Positions 27,514 to 34,911 of a stretch of DNA of 64,000 nucleotides are shown piece by piece (the first letter of the stretch is position 1; each line of letters begins with the position of its first letter). The stretch is taken from the NCBI GenBank assembly GCA_966212505.1, contig CBIHRS010000006.1, positions 1 through 64,000 on the forward strand. The letters are read 5' to 3'. The translations under genes and the position numbers were made by a program. The stretch comes from CAMLIZ01 sp966212505. GTDB taxonomy: Bacteria; Pseudomonadota; Gammaproteobacteria; Burkholderiales; Burkholderiaceae_C. The notes under the pieces were generated by a model. The model made no database searches. It saw only the letters and a list, made by a program, of their open reading frames with translations, and was not told the origin of the DNA.

Positions 27514-28332
27514 TCACCGTTCGCCACCATCGAAGCGGCACACCGTCTCGTACAGATAGCGATCCAGCGCGCTCGTATCGGGCTTGGGGCCTACGACCAG
27601 GTTGTGGGCCTGCGCCACCGCCAGCTCCTGCTCGATGAACGCGTGGATGCCGTGCCAGCGCGGGCTGGTCGCGGCCTCGCCGGCGCGCATCTTCACCTCG
27701 AGCAACCGGTTGATCTCGTCGATCAGCGCCGGGTCGGTCAGCGTTGCCTGCGCCAGCTCGGCAAAGCGCATCGGCGGCACGCCGCCGCGCTCGCGGATCC
27801 AGCGTGCAGCCAGCAGCGGGCGCAGCACATAGAGGTATTTCTTGTAGCGCACCACCTCGCCGAGCAGGTGCTCGCGCAGGTTCTTCCTGGCCATCGACAC
27901 ATAGTGGTGATAGGCCCGCACGTTGGAGAACGCGGTCTCCGCCAGCGCCCGAAAGCGCTGCATCGCCTCCGCGTCTTCGCGGTAGACGATGGGCGAGCGC
28001 AGCCACTCCAGCAGCGTGGGGTTCGATTCGCGCATCAGCTGCAGGGCCTTGCGCAAATCCCAGCCGTTGACATCGAGCTCGCCGTTGATGGGCTGCTCGA
28101 TCACGTCGCGCCGGGGTTCGACCGTGAGGTACCACGGGAGGCGGTTCACGTAGATGAAGCGCACGTCGTAGTCGCTGTCGGGCGAGGCAAAGCCCCAGCC
28201 GCGGCTGCCCGACTCGCAGGCGAAGAGCACCGTCACGTCGTGGCGCTGCTCCAGCTCGGCGAGGCAGGCGAGCACCTGCTCGCGCATCGCGGGCTCGACC
28301 GGATGCGCGCTGCGGATCACTTCATGGTTCAT
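27514..28332 (-). CDS. RlaP-type nucleotidyltransferase of the RNA-repair pathway
   Basis: A 272-residue DNA-polymerase-beta-superfamily nucleotidyltransferase (COG3541/PF10127 type). The active-site pattern is CESGSRGWGFASPDSDYDVRF, with Gly42-Ser43 and the paired aspartates Asp54 and Asp56. A helical region follows with the family's YLYVLRPLLAARWI and FIEQELAVAQ. Members recur beside rtcB/rtcA, where addition of nucleotides to RNA ends has been proposed. It lies 31 bases downstream of rtcB and 12 upstream of the zinc-ribbon gene. It has no signal peptide. Confidence 0.88.
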   Translation of the reverse strand: MNHEVIRSAHPVEPAMREQVLACLAELEQRHDVTVLFACESGSRGWGFASPDSDYDVRFIYVNRLPWYLTVEPRRDVIEQPINGELDVNGWDLRKALQLMRESNPTLLEWLRSPIVYREDAEAMQRFRALAETAFSNVRAYHHYVSMARKNLREHLLGEVVRYKKYLYVLRPLLAARWIRERGGVPPMRFAELAQATLTDPALIDEINRLLEVKMRAGEAATSPRWHGIHAFIEQELAVAQAHNLVVGPKPDTSALDRYLYETVCRFDGGER

Positions 28333-28363
28333 TGCATTCCCTCCCTCTCTTCATTGGGGTGCC

Positions 28364-29584
28364 TCAGCCCTTCACGCACACCACCTGCTTCAGCGTGTGC
28401 ACGACCTCGACCAGGTCTTTCTGAGCCTCCATCACGGCGTCGATGTCCTTGTAGGCCATCGGGATCTCGTCGATCACGTCCTTGTCCTTGCGGCATTCGA
28501 CACCCTCGGTGGCCGCACGATGGTCGGCCAGCGTGAAGCGGCGCTTCGCTTCGGCGCGGCTCATCACGCGGCCGGCACCGTGCGAGCAGCTCTCGAAGCT
28601 CTCGGGGTTGCCCTTGCCGCGCACGATGTAGCTGCGCGCGCCCATGCTGCCGGGGATGATGCCCAGCTCGCCCTGCTTCGCGCTCACCGCGCCCTTGCGG
28701 GTCACGAACACATCTTCGCCGAAGTGCGTTTCCTTCTGAACGTAGTTGTGGTGGCAGTTCACCGCCTCGATGTGGCTCTCGAACTTCTTGTGGATCACCG
28801 CCTTGGCGGCCTCGATCACGCGACGCATCATCACCTCGCGGTTCAGCTTGGCGAACTGCTGCGCCCAGCCCACCGCGCGTACGTAGTCGCCGAAGTAGCG
28901 CGAGCCTTCTTCGAAGTACGCCAGGTCGCGGTCGGGCAGGTTGGCGTTGTTGCGGATCGCATCCTGCTTGGCCAGCTCGATGAACATGCTGCCGATCGCA
29001 TTGCCCACGCCGCGCGAGCCCGAGTGCAGCATGAACCACACGAAACCCTGTTCATCCAGGCAGACCTCGATGAAGTGGTTCCCCGTGCCCAGCGTGCCCA
29101 GGTGGTTGCGGTGGTTGGTCTTCTCCAGCTTGGGATAGTCGCGGCAGAGTTCGGTGAACTCCGGCTCCAGCTGCGCCCATGCGGTATCGACCACGCCCGG
29201 CACCTTGCCCCACGCGCCCGGATCGCGCGCACCCGGTGCGCGGCCATGCGGCACGGCGCGCTCGATCGCCGAGCGCAGCGGGCCCAGGTTGTCGGGCAGG
29301 TCTTCAGCCATCAACGTGGTCTTGCAGGCGATCATGCCGCAGCCGATGTCCACGCCCACCGCGGCCGGGATGATGGCCTTGATGGTCGGAATCACCGAGC
29401 CCACGGTCGCACCGATGCCCACGTGCACGTCGGGCATGGCCGCCACGTGCTTGAACACGATCGGCAGGCGCGCGGCGTTCGAGAGCTGGCGCTTGGCTTC
29501 GTCTTCGACCGGGACGCCCTTCGTCCACATCTTCAGCGGCACGCCGCCTTGCACTTCTTCGTGGTTGTAGTTCTTGTGTTCCAT
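28364..29584 (-). CDS. rtcB: RNA-splicing ligase RtcB
   Basis: GTP- and Mn-dependent ligase that joins RNA 2',3'-cyclic-phosphate or 3'-phosphate ends to 5'-OH ends. The 406-residue protein from ATG 29584 is close to the E. coli length (408). Conserved elements are VGVDIGCGM with metal-binding Cys82, the HRNHLGTLGTGNHFIEV metal loop (residues 157-173), and PGSMGARSYIVRG followed by SCSHGAGRVMSR, where His334 is the histidine that becomes guanylylated. No archease gene is present in this operon. The three Y-like RNAs lie directly upstream; the last ends about 30 bases before this start. Confidence 0.98.
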   Translation of the reverse strand: MEHKNYNHEEVQGGVPLKMWTKGVPVEDEAKRQLSNAARLPIVFKHVAAMPDVHVGIGATVGSVIPTIKAIIPAAVGVDIGCGMIACKTTLMAEDLPDNLGPLRSAIERAVPHGRAPGARDPGAWGKVPGVVDTAWAQLEPEFTELCRDYPKLEKTNHRNHLGTLGTGNHFIEVCLDEQGFVWFMLHSGSRGVGNAIGSMFIELAKQDAIRNNANLPDRDLAYFEEGSRYFGDYVRAVGWAQQFAKLNREVMMRRVIEAAKAVIHKKFESHIEAVNCHHNYVQKETHFGEDVFVTRKGAVSAKQGELGIIPGSMGARSYIVRGKGNPESFESCSHGAGRVMSRAEAKRRFTLADHRAATEGVECRKDKDVIDEIPMAYKDIDAVMEAQKDLVEVVHTLKQVVCVKG

Positions 29585-29615
29585 GATGTTCTCTCTTGCT
29601 TTCTTGGAGATGCCT

Positions 29616-29747
29616 CGCTGCGACAAGTTCTGATGAAACGTTTCGTGCTCTGACCACTGAGCTACGGTCCCCCTGACATGGGACCGGCGGGACTCGAACC
29701 CGCGACCACGAGCTTAAGAGGCTGTAGTTCCATCTGCATTCGCAGCG
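29616..29747 (-). ncRNA. Y RNA-like transcript with permuted tRNA mimic (YrlA-like)
   Basis: The third and most complete of three tandem structures. The ends pair perfectly (CGCTGCGA with TCGCAGCG). The Ro-binding-like internal loop (CGAATGC opposite AACTTG) recalls the conserved element of vertebrate Y RNAs. An inner stem GATGGAAC/GTTTCATC follows. Inside is a circularly permuted tRNA: T arm GCGGG-TTCGAGT-CCCGC (29687-29703), acceptor strand CGGTCCC (29680-29686), a short loop where tRNA ends would be, acceptor strand GGGACCG (29665-29671), T-A, then D arm GCTC-AGTGGTCA-GAGC (29647-29662). There is no anticodon arm. This is the YrlA design known beside bacterial Ro60 (Rsr) genes. Confidence 0.87.
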
Positions 29748-29775
29748 CGACATCAAAAACTCTTTTCAACGGCTC

Positions 29776-29851
29776 CCGGTTGGCGACCAGGAAAAGGGTG
29801 AGACCTTGAGCGTGGATAACGATGTAGTCCCACCCCGCATTCGCCAACCGG
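29776..29851 (-). ncRNA. Second Y RNA-like hairpin
   Basis: Shortest of the three. The outer stem is a perfect 11 base pairs (CCGGTTGGCGA / TCGCCAACCGG). It is followed by the shared GCGAATGC strand and an inner stem GGGTGGGACT / GGTCTCACCC (10 pairs, two G-U) closed by a 20-base loop. It shares GCGAATGC and the later CTACA with its neighbours, but the 3' loop strand is CTTTTCCTGG rather than AACTTG, so it may be a divergent or decayed copy. It has no tRNA-like part. Confidence 0.65.
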
Positions 29852-29879
29852 CAGCCGTCGATCAGGCTTGGATGGCCGC

Positions 29880-29983
29880 CCGCAGGCGACGAAGTTCACA
29901 AGAGCGGCCGCCGGTTGCCCGGTGCGGGCTTGCAGGCCCGCGTGGCCTGAGGGTGCTGTACTCCTGTGGGCATTCGCCTGCGG
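29880..29983 (-). ncRNA. First Y RNA-like hairpin (next to rsr)
   Basis: Outer stem of 10 perfect pairs CCGCAGGCGA / TCGCCTGCGG, shared internal-loop strands ATGC and AACTT, inner stem CACAGGAG / CTCTTGTG with one G-U pair. The distal part folds into small hairpins, GCGGGC/GCCCGC and CCGG-GCAA-CCGG with a GNRA loop, rather than a tRNA mimic. It starts 37 bases after the rsr stop and probably shares its transcript. Function as an Rsr ligand is inferred from the neighbour and the shared motif. Confidence 0.72.
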
Positions 29984-30020
29984 CGCCGTCCTCACCTCCC
30001 AGTGACTGTGTCCTTCATCC

Positions 30021-31598
30021 TCATTGCACCTCCAGCGAGACCTTCTCGATCTCGCCGACCCAGTGTTCGGCGCTGGTCTCGCCATCGACGAACTGCGCCA
30101 CCATCTCGAACACCGCGTCCGAGAAGCCGCCGACATTCATGATGTCGCGCCGCTCGGCCGCCTGCGTCGTCGCGTACGGCTGGATGTCGATGCACACGAG
30201 CTTGGCTCGCGGGCAACGGTTCTTCAGCGTTTCCCACTCGCGCATCGTCTGCGTCGCGCCATGGCGTCGAGCATCGACCCACGACTCGTTGTCCGACACG
30301 AGGATCACCACGTCCACCATCGCGCGCTCCTGGTTCAGCAGAGCCAGCGGCGCGCTGCAGTTGGTGCCGCCGCCACCGATGGATGCCAGTGCCTTCGCAT
30401 TGGTCATCACCGAATCGCGAGCGTTCAGCTGCAGCTTCACCACGCCTTGCTCGAACGGCAGCACGCGCGCCGTGCGGTTCTTGCGCAGCACCGCCGCCGC
30501 CATCAGCGCCGCCACGTCGATGCAACGCACCGTCGACGTCGCCGAGCCTCGGTGGCCGGTCACGGCCGAGCTCATCGAGCCCGACACATCGGGGCACACC
30601 ACCACGCGGCCATCGAACGCCGGCACGTTGGCCAGCGCCGCTTCCATCGCATCCTGCAGCGCCTCGCGAACCACCGCCGGCAAACCATCGCCGGTGGCAT
30701 GGAAGGCCGACATCAGCTGGTACGGCAGCACGCGCGCCTTGGCCACGGCCTTCGGGTCACGCAGCTTGGCTGCAATCACCTCGGCCATGCCCTCGACACT
30801 GAACACACCCTGACGCACGAAGGTGTTCAGGTTCTGCCGCACCATCTGCCACGAGCCGGCACGGGCGATCTGTGCCCAGTGCGCGGTCGACAGCGGCAGC
30901 GCGGTCAGCATCTGGAACGGCACGTCGGGCACGTCCATCGTCGTGACGCCGAGCGCCACGCCGCGCTTGAAGCGCTCGAACGCCTGCGTCAGCGGCGGCA
31001 GTTCGTTCTCCGCGAACGGCTTGCCCAGCAGCCAGGCGAACCAGGCTGCGCGCCAGGCTTCGGCCGGCTTGGGGTGAACCATCTTCACCACGTCGGCCAG
31101 CGAAGGCGCATTGCCCACTGCCGCGTTCAGCAACTGCTTCTCGGTGGCGGCCAGCAGCCAATGCTGCACCAGCTTCTTCGGACGCGTTCCCAAGGACTTG
31201 CGGCCCACGGCACCGCTGCGCACGATCTGCACGAAGTTGCGCAGCATCTTGCCGTTGTCGACCACGCGGCCGAACACCTGCGACAGCAGCTGCACGTCGC
31301 GCACCGCCAGCGTGGCAGCCAGCAGCGCCGGCATGTCCTTCATGTGGCCAGAACGACGGGCATACAGCGCGGTCTTGGCCACGAACACCGGATCGACCTC
31401 GCGCGCCAGCGACAGCACGGCATCGAGCTGCGCCTCGGCATTGGCGTAGAAGGTGTGCGTCAGGCAGCCAGTCGCGGCCAGCTGCGCCAGCTGATGGCGC
31501 GGCGTCAGCGCATAGGCCGGCGCCTGCTCGTGGTTCTTGGCCTGGGCCACCGGGAGCAATGCGCCCTTCAAGGTGTGGAACAGCTGCGTGTTGACCAT
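30021..31598 (-). CDS. rsr: Ro60 orthologue, TROVE-domain protein (Rsr)
   Basis: Ring-shaped RNA-binding protein that holds misfolded or damaged RNA and binds Y RNA. The 525-residue product has an N-terminal TROVE/HEAT-like region (residues 20-310, e.g. VFVAKTALYARRSGHMKDMPAL and LPYQLMSAFHATG) and a C-terminal von Willebrand A domain with a full MIDAS motif DVSGSMS at 337-343 plus GGGGTNCSAPL and LVSDNESW. It is first in the RtcR-controlled operon. An RBS (GGAG) stands upstream of ATG 31598, and a sigma54 promoter at 31646-31660. Three Y-like RNAs follow directly. Confidence 0.96.
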   Translation of the reverse strand: MVNTQLFHTLKGALLPVAQAKNHEQAPAYALTPRHQLAQLAATGCLTHTFYANAEAQLDAVLSLAREVDPVFVAKTALYARRSGHMKDMPALLAATLAVRDVQLLSQVFGRVVDNGKMLRNFVQIVRSGAVGRKSLGTRPKKLVQHWLLAATEKQLLNAAVGNAPSLADVVKMVHPKPAEAWRAAWFAWLLGKPFAENELPPLTQAFERFKRGVALGVTTMDVPDVPFQMLTALPLSTAHWAQIARAGSWQMVRQNLNTFVRQGVFSVEGMAEVIAAKLRDPKAVAKARVLPYQLMSAFHATGDGLPAVVREALQDAMEAALANVPAFDGRVVVCPDVSGSMSSAVTGHRGSATSTVRCIDVAALMAAAVLRKNRTARVLPFEQGVVKLQLNARDSVMTNAKALASIGGGGTNCSAPLALLNQERAMVDVVILVSDNESWVDARRHGATQTMREWETLKNRCPRAKLVCIDIQPYATTQAAERRDIMNVGGFSDAVFEMVAQFVDGETSAEHWVGEIEKVSLEVQ

Positions 31599-31645
31599 GT
31601 TGCTTCTCCTCTCGCTCGTCTTCGTGTCTTGTTGAGCTTCTTATC

Positions 31646-31660
31646 GCAACGGCCGTGCCA
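31646..31660 (-). promoter_or_regulatory. Sigma54 promoter of the rsr-rtcBA operon
   Basis: Read leftward: TGGCAC-GGCCG-TTGC, an exact match to the -24 (GG) and -12 (GC) elements with correct spacing. It lies 48 bases upstream of the rsr start, predicting a transcript start near 31634. The divergent gene encodes the sigma54 activator RtcR, which makes the assignment strong. Confidence 0.9.
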
Positions 31661-31688
31661 GCTTTGCCTCGCCGCGCGGATTTTCGAT

Positions 31689-31711
31689 AACCCGTTGTTT
31701 TTCAATGGGTT
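31689..31711. promoter_or_regulatory. Inverted repeat, candidate RtcR upstream activating site
   Basis: AACCCGTTG - TTTTT - CAATGGGTT, 8 of 9 positions symmetrical. It starts 29 bases upstream of the sigma54 -24 element, between the two divergent genes. Position suits an enhancer-type activator site. Binding by RtcR is inferred. Confidence 0.5.
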
Positions 31712-31766
31712 TTCCCGCGACGCTCGATCGACCACCCTTGAAGCCGCCTGAGTCAATCTAGAATTC

Positions 31767-31784
31767 AAGCTAGCCTACTAGCTT
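31767..31784. promoter_or_regulatory. Perfect inverted repeat just upstream of rtcR
   Basis: AAGCTAG - CCTA - CTAGCTT, ending eight bases before the rtcR ATG. It is either a second RtcR site for autoregulation or an RNA hairpin over the ribosome-binding region. The surrounding bases are much richer in A/T than the rest of the window. Confidence 0.45.
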
Positions 31785-31792
31785 ATCAGCGA

Positions 31793-33394
31793 ATGAAGAA
31801 AACCGTCGTCATCGGCTTCCTCGGCACCCAGCTCGATGGCGGCTCCGGGGCCGGCCGCTGGGAGAAATGGCGACCCACCGTGTCGCTGGCGCAGCACCCC
31901 GACCTGCAGGTGCACCGCATCGAGCTGCTCTACACGCCGCGCCACCAGGGGCTGGCCGAGCAGTTGCAGGCTGACATCGCCAGCGCATCACCCGACACCC
32001 GGGTCAACCTCGTGTGCATCGAGCTCGAAGACCCGTGGGACTTCGGCGAGGTCTACGGCGCGCTGTACGACTGGGTGCGGCGCTATCCCTTCAAGCCGGA
32101 GCGCGAGCAGTACTGGGCGCACATCACTACCGGCACTCACGTGGCGCAGATCTGCATGTTCCTGCTCACCGAAGCGCGCTTCATTCCCGGCGTGCTGCTG
32201 CAGAGCGCGCCGCCGAAGAAGCAGCGCACCGGCGACCCCGGCAGCTACACGCTGATCGACCTCGATCTCTCGCGCTACGACGAACTGGCGCGCCGCTTCC
32301 AGCAGGAACAGCGCGATGCGGTCAGCTTCCTGAAGAGCGGCATCCCGACGCGCAATGCGCGCTTCAATGCGCTGATCGAGGAGATCGAACGCGTGGCGGT
32401 GCGCTCGCGCGCGCCCATCCTGCTGGCCGGACCCACCGGCGCCGGCAAGTCGTTTCTCGCACGGCGGATGTACGAGCTGAAGAAGGCACGCCACCAGGTG
32501 AGCGGCCCCTTCGTGGAGGTGAACTGCGCGACGCTGCGCGGCGACGGCGCGGCCTCCACGCTGTTCGGCCACAAGAAAGGCTCGTTCACCGGCGCGGCGG
32601 CCGACCGCGCCGGCCTGCTGCGTGCGGCGCATGAAGGCGTGCTGTTCCTCGACGAGATCGGGGAACTGGGACTGGACGAACAGGCCATGCTGCTGAAGGC
32701 GATCGAGGAGAAGCGCTTCTTCCCGATGGGTGCCGACCGGGAGGTCGAGAGCGACTTCCAGCTGATCGCCGGCACCAACCGCGACCTGCGCGCCGAGGTG
32801 GCCGCCGGCCGCTTCCGCGACGACCTGTTCGCGCGCATCAACCTCTGGACCTACGACCTGCCCGGTTTGAGCCAGCGGGCCGAAGACATCGAACCCAACG
32901 TCGAGCACCTGCTGACGCTGAGCGAAAGCGACACCGGCCATGTGGCCCGCTTCAACGCCGAGGCGAAGGCGCGGTACCTGAGGTTCGCGCAGTCGCCCGA
33001 AGCGCACTGGAGCGGCAACTTCCGCGACCTGTCGGCCTCGGTCACGCGGCTGGCGACGCTGGCCGAGGGCGGACGCATCACGGTCGACCTGGTCGAGGCC
33101 GAGATCGCGCGGCTGCGCTGGCTGTGGCAGCGCGAGCGGGGCGAAGGCCCGTCATCGGCACGCGTGAACCTCGAAGCGCTGCTCGGTGCCAAGGCCGCCG
33201 GCGCGCTCGACCTGTTCGATCGGCTGCAGCTCGAATCGGTGATCGCCGTGTGCCGGCAGTCGAAATCGTTGTCCGATGCGGGCCGCAAGTTGTTCCATGT
33301 GTCGCGCGAGCAGCGCAGCGTGATCAACGATGCCGACCGGCTGCGCAAGTACCTGCAGAAATACGGCCTCGCCTGGGAGGCCGTCGGCGCCTAG
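31793..33394 (+). CDS. rtcR: Sigma54-dependent activator RtcR
   Basis: Activates the divergent RNA-repair operon. Residues 1-180 form the RtcR-type CARF domain (VVIGFLGTQLDGG, HITTGTHVAQICMFLL), expected to sense RNA-damage ligands. Residues 185-420 are the AAA+ sigma54-interaction domain with Walker A GPTGAGKS (213-220), the sigma54-contacting loop GSFTGA (263-268, the usual GAFTGA with Ser for Ala) and Walker B VLFLDEIGEL. The C-terminal 60 residues contain a Fis-type helix-turn-helix (SKSLSDAGRKLFHVSREQRS). Its stop overlaps that of glsA by four bases, tail to tail. Confidence 0.97.
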   Translation: MKKTVVIGFLGTQLDGGSGAGRWEKWRPTVSLAQHPDLQVHRIELLYTPRHQGLAEQLQADIASASPDTRVNLVCIELEDPWDFGEVYGALYDWVRRYPFKPEREQYWAHITTGTHVAQICMFLLTEARFIPGVLLQSAPPKKQRTGDPGSYTLIDLDLSRYDELARRFQQEQRDAVSFLKSGIPTRNARFNALIEEIERVAVRSRAPILLAGPTGAGKSFLARRMYELKKARHQVSGPFVEVNCATLRGDGAASTLFGHKKGSFTGAAADRAGLLRAAHEGVLFLDEIGELGLDEQAMLLKAIEEKRFFPMGADREVESDFQLIAGTNRDLRAEVAAGRFRDDLFARINLWTYDLPGLSQRAEDIEPNVEHLLTLSESDTGHVARFNAEAKARYLRFAQSPEAHWSGNFRDLSASVTRLATLAEGGRITVDLVEAEIARLRWLWQRERGEGPSSARVNLEALLGAKAAGALDLFDRLQLESVIAVCRQSKSLSDAGRKLFHVSREQRSVINDADRLRKYLQKYGLAWEAVGA

Positions 33395-34314
33395 AAGATC
33401 GAGCGGCCGGTGAGCGTGGTGAACAGCTCCAGCGCCAGCGAGCCCGCATGCGAGTTGCCCGAGGGCTCGAGCGCCGGCGACCACACGCACACGCCGCATT
33501 CGCCCGGCACCAGCGCGACGATGCCGCCGCCGACGCCGCTCTTGGCCGGCAGCCCGACGCGGAAGGCGAAGTCGCCGGCCGCATCGTAGGTGCCGCAAGT
33601 GAGCATCAACGCCGACAGGCGCTTGGCTGCACTGGGCGACAGCACCTCTTCGCCGTTCCACGGGTTGCGCCCGCCGTTGGCGAGGAAGGCCACCGCGCGC
33701 GCCAGCTCCACGCTGCTCATCTCGATCGCGCAGTGCTTGCAGTAGGCATCCAGCACCTCGTCGACCGGGTTGCGCAGGTTGCCGAAGCTCTTCATGAAAT
33801 GCGCCATCGCCGCATTGCGCTCCGCGGTGCCGCGCTCGGAGCGGGCGACGCGGCGGTCGTAGTGGATCTCGTTGCAGTCGCACAGCCGGCGCACGAACTC
33901 GACCACCGCGTTCTCGGGCACCGCGAAGTTGGTGCACAGCATGTCGGTGATCACCAGTGCGCCGGCATTGATGAACGGGTTGCGCGGCTTGCCCGATTCA
34001 TGCTCCAGCTGCACCAGCGAGTTGAACGGGTTGCCCGACGGTTCGCGGCCCACGCGCTCCCACAGCGCCTCGCCCTGGCGCTGGAAGGCCAGCACCAGCG
34101 CGAAGAGCTTGGAGATGCTCTGGATCGAGAAGCGCGTGTCCGCATCGCCGATGCTGTAGACCTCGCCGTTGAGCCGCACCACCGCCATGCCGAACTGGTC
34201 GGGCCGCACCTTGGCCAGCTCGGGGATGTAGTGCGCCACCGTGCCCTGGCCGACCATCGGCCGCACCGTCTCGTACACCTGGCGCAAGACCTCGGTGTAG
34301 TTCACCTCCGCCAT
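33391..34314 (-). CDS. glsA: Glutaminase
   Basis: Hydrolyses glutamine to glutamate and ammonia in the cytoplasm. The 307-residue protein is a serine-dependent, beta-lactamase-fold glutaminase with the Ser-x-x-Lys pair in FSIQSISKLF and the conserved GREPSGNPFNS, NPFINAGALV and LPAKSGVGGGI motifs. There are no ankyrin repeats, so it is the short bacterial type (E. coli GlsB-like). The start ATG 34314 is the family start. It stands seven bases from the metW stop on the same strand and may ride on the metX-metW transcript. Confidence 0.96.
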   Translation of the reverse strand: MAEVNYTEVLRQVYETVRPMVGQGTVAHYIPELAKVRPDQFGMAVVRLNGEVYSIGDADTRFSIQSISKLFALVLAFQRQGEALWERVGREPSGNPFNSLVQLEHESGKPRNPFINAGALVITDMLCTNFAVPENAVVEFVRRLCDCNEIHYDRRVARSERGTAERNAAMAHFMKSFGNLRNPVDEVLDAYCKHCAIEMSSVELARAVAFLANGGRNPWNGEEVLSPSAAKRLSALMLTCGTYDAAGDFAFRVGLPAKSGVGGGIVALVPGECGVCVWSPALEPSGNSHAGSLALELFTTLTGRSIF

Positions 34315-34321
34315 GTCGTCC

Positions 34322-34906
34322 TCACCCCCGGTCGAACTTGAATACTGCGGTGGCGGCCATCAGGTTGGGCCAGCGGCGCACCGGCTTGCCGTCTTTCAGG
34401 CCGAAGCTGTCGAGCACGCGCAGGCCGTTCTTGCGCGCCAGCACCTCGAAGTCGGCATAGGTGCCCACTCGGATGTTGGGCGTGTCGTACCACTGATACG
34501 GCAGCGTCTTGGTCACCGGCATGCGGCCGCGGAAGATCGCGAAGCGGTTGGGCAGGTGCGCGAAGTTCGGGAAGCTGACGATGCCGATGCGGCCCACGCG
34601 CGCGGTCTCGATCAGCATCTTCTCGGTGTTGCGCAGGTGCTGCAGCGTGTCGAGCTGCAACACCACGTCGAAGCTGCGGTCGTCGAACAGCGCCAGCCCT
34701 TCCTCGAGGTTGAGCTGGATCACGTTGACGCCGCGCTGCGTGCAGGCCAGCACGTTGGCATCGGCGATCTCGATGCCGTAGCCGGTGCAGCCGCGGTGCT
34801 TGCACAGGTGCGCCAGCAGCTCGCCGGTGCCGCAGCCGAGGTCGAGCACGCGCGAGCCGGGCGGCACCATCTCGGCGATGAGTTCGAGGTCTTTTCGTTC
34901 GCTCAT
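34322..34906 (-). CDS. metW: Methionine biosynthesis protein MetW
   Basis: A 194-residue SAM-methyltransferase-fold protein that partners MetX in homoserine acylation or transport of the reaction in many proteobacteria; its own reaction is not settled. It has motif I VLDLGCGTGELLAHL, IEIADANVLAC and the MetW-typical LQLDTLQHLRNTEKML and GRMPVTKTLPYQWYDTPNIR. The start ATG 34906 lies five bases after the metX stop, so the pair is a single unit, as in most betaproteobacteria, and probably falls under the same SAM-II riboswitch. Confidence 0.96.
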   Translation of the reverse strand: MSERKDLELIAEMVPPGSRVLDLGCGTGELLAHLCKHRGCTGYGIEIADANVLACTQRGVNVIQLNLEEGLALFDDRSFDVVLQLDTLQHLRNTEKMLIETARVGRIGIVSFPNFAHLPNRFAIFRGRMPVTKTLPYQWYDTPNIRVGTYADFEVLARKNGLRVLDSFGLKDGKPVRRWPNLMAATAVFKFDRG

Positions 34907-34911
34907 CGGGA

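Noticed and set aside
29641..29710. Ordinary tRNA gene on the minus strand.
   Set aside because: T arm, acceptor and D arm are present, but in permuted order and without an anticodon arm. It fits a Y-RNA tRNA mimic.
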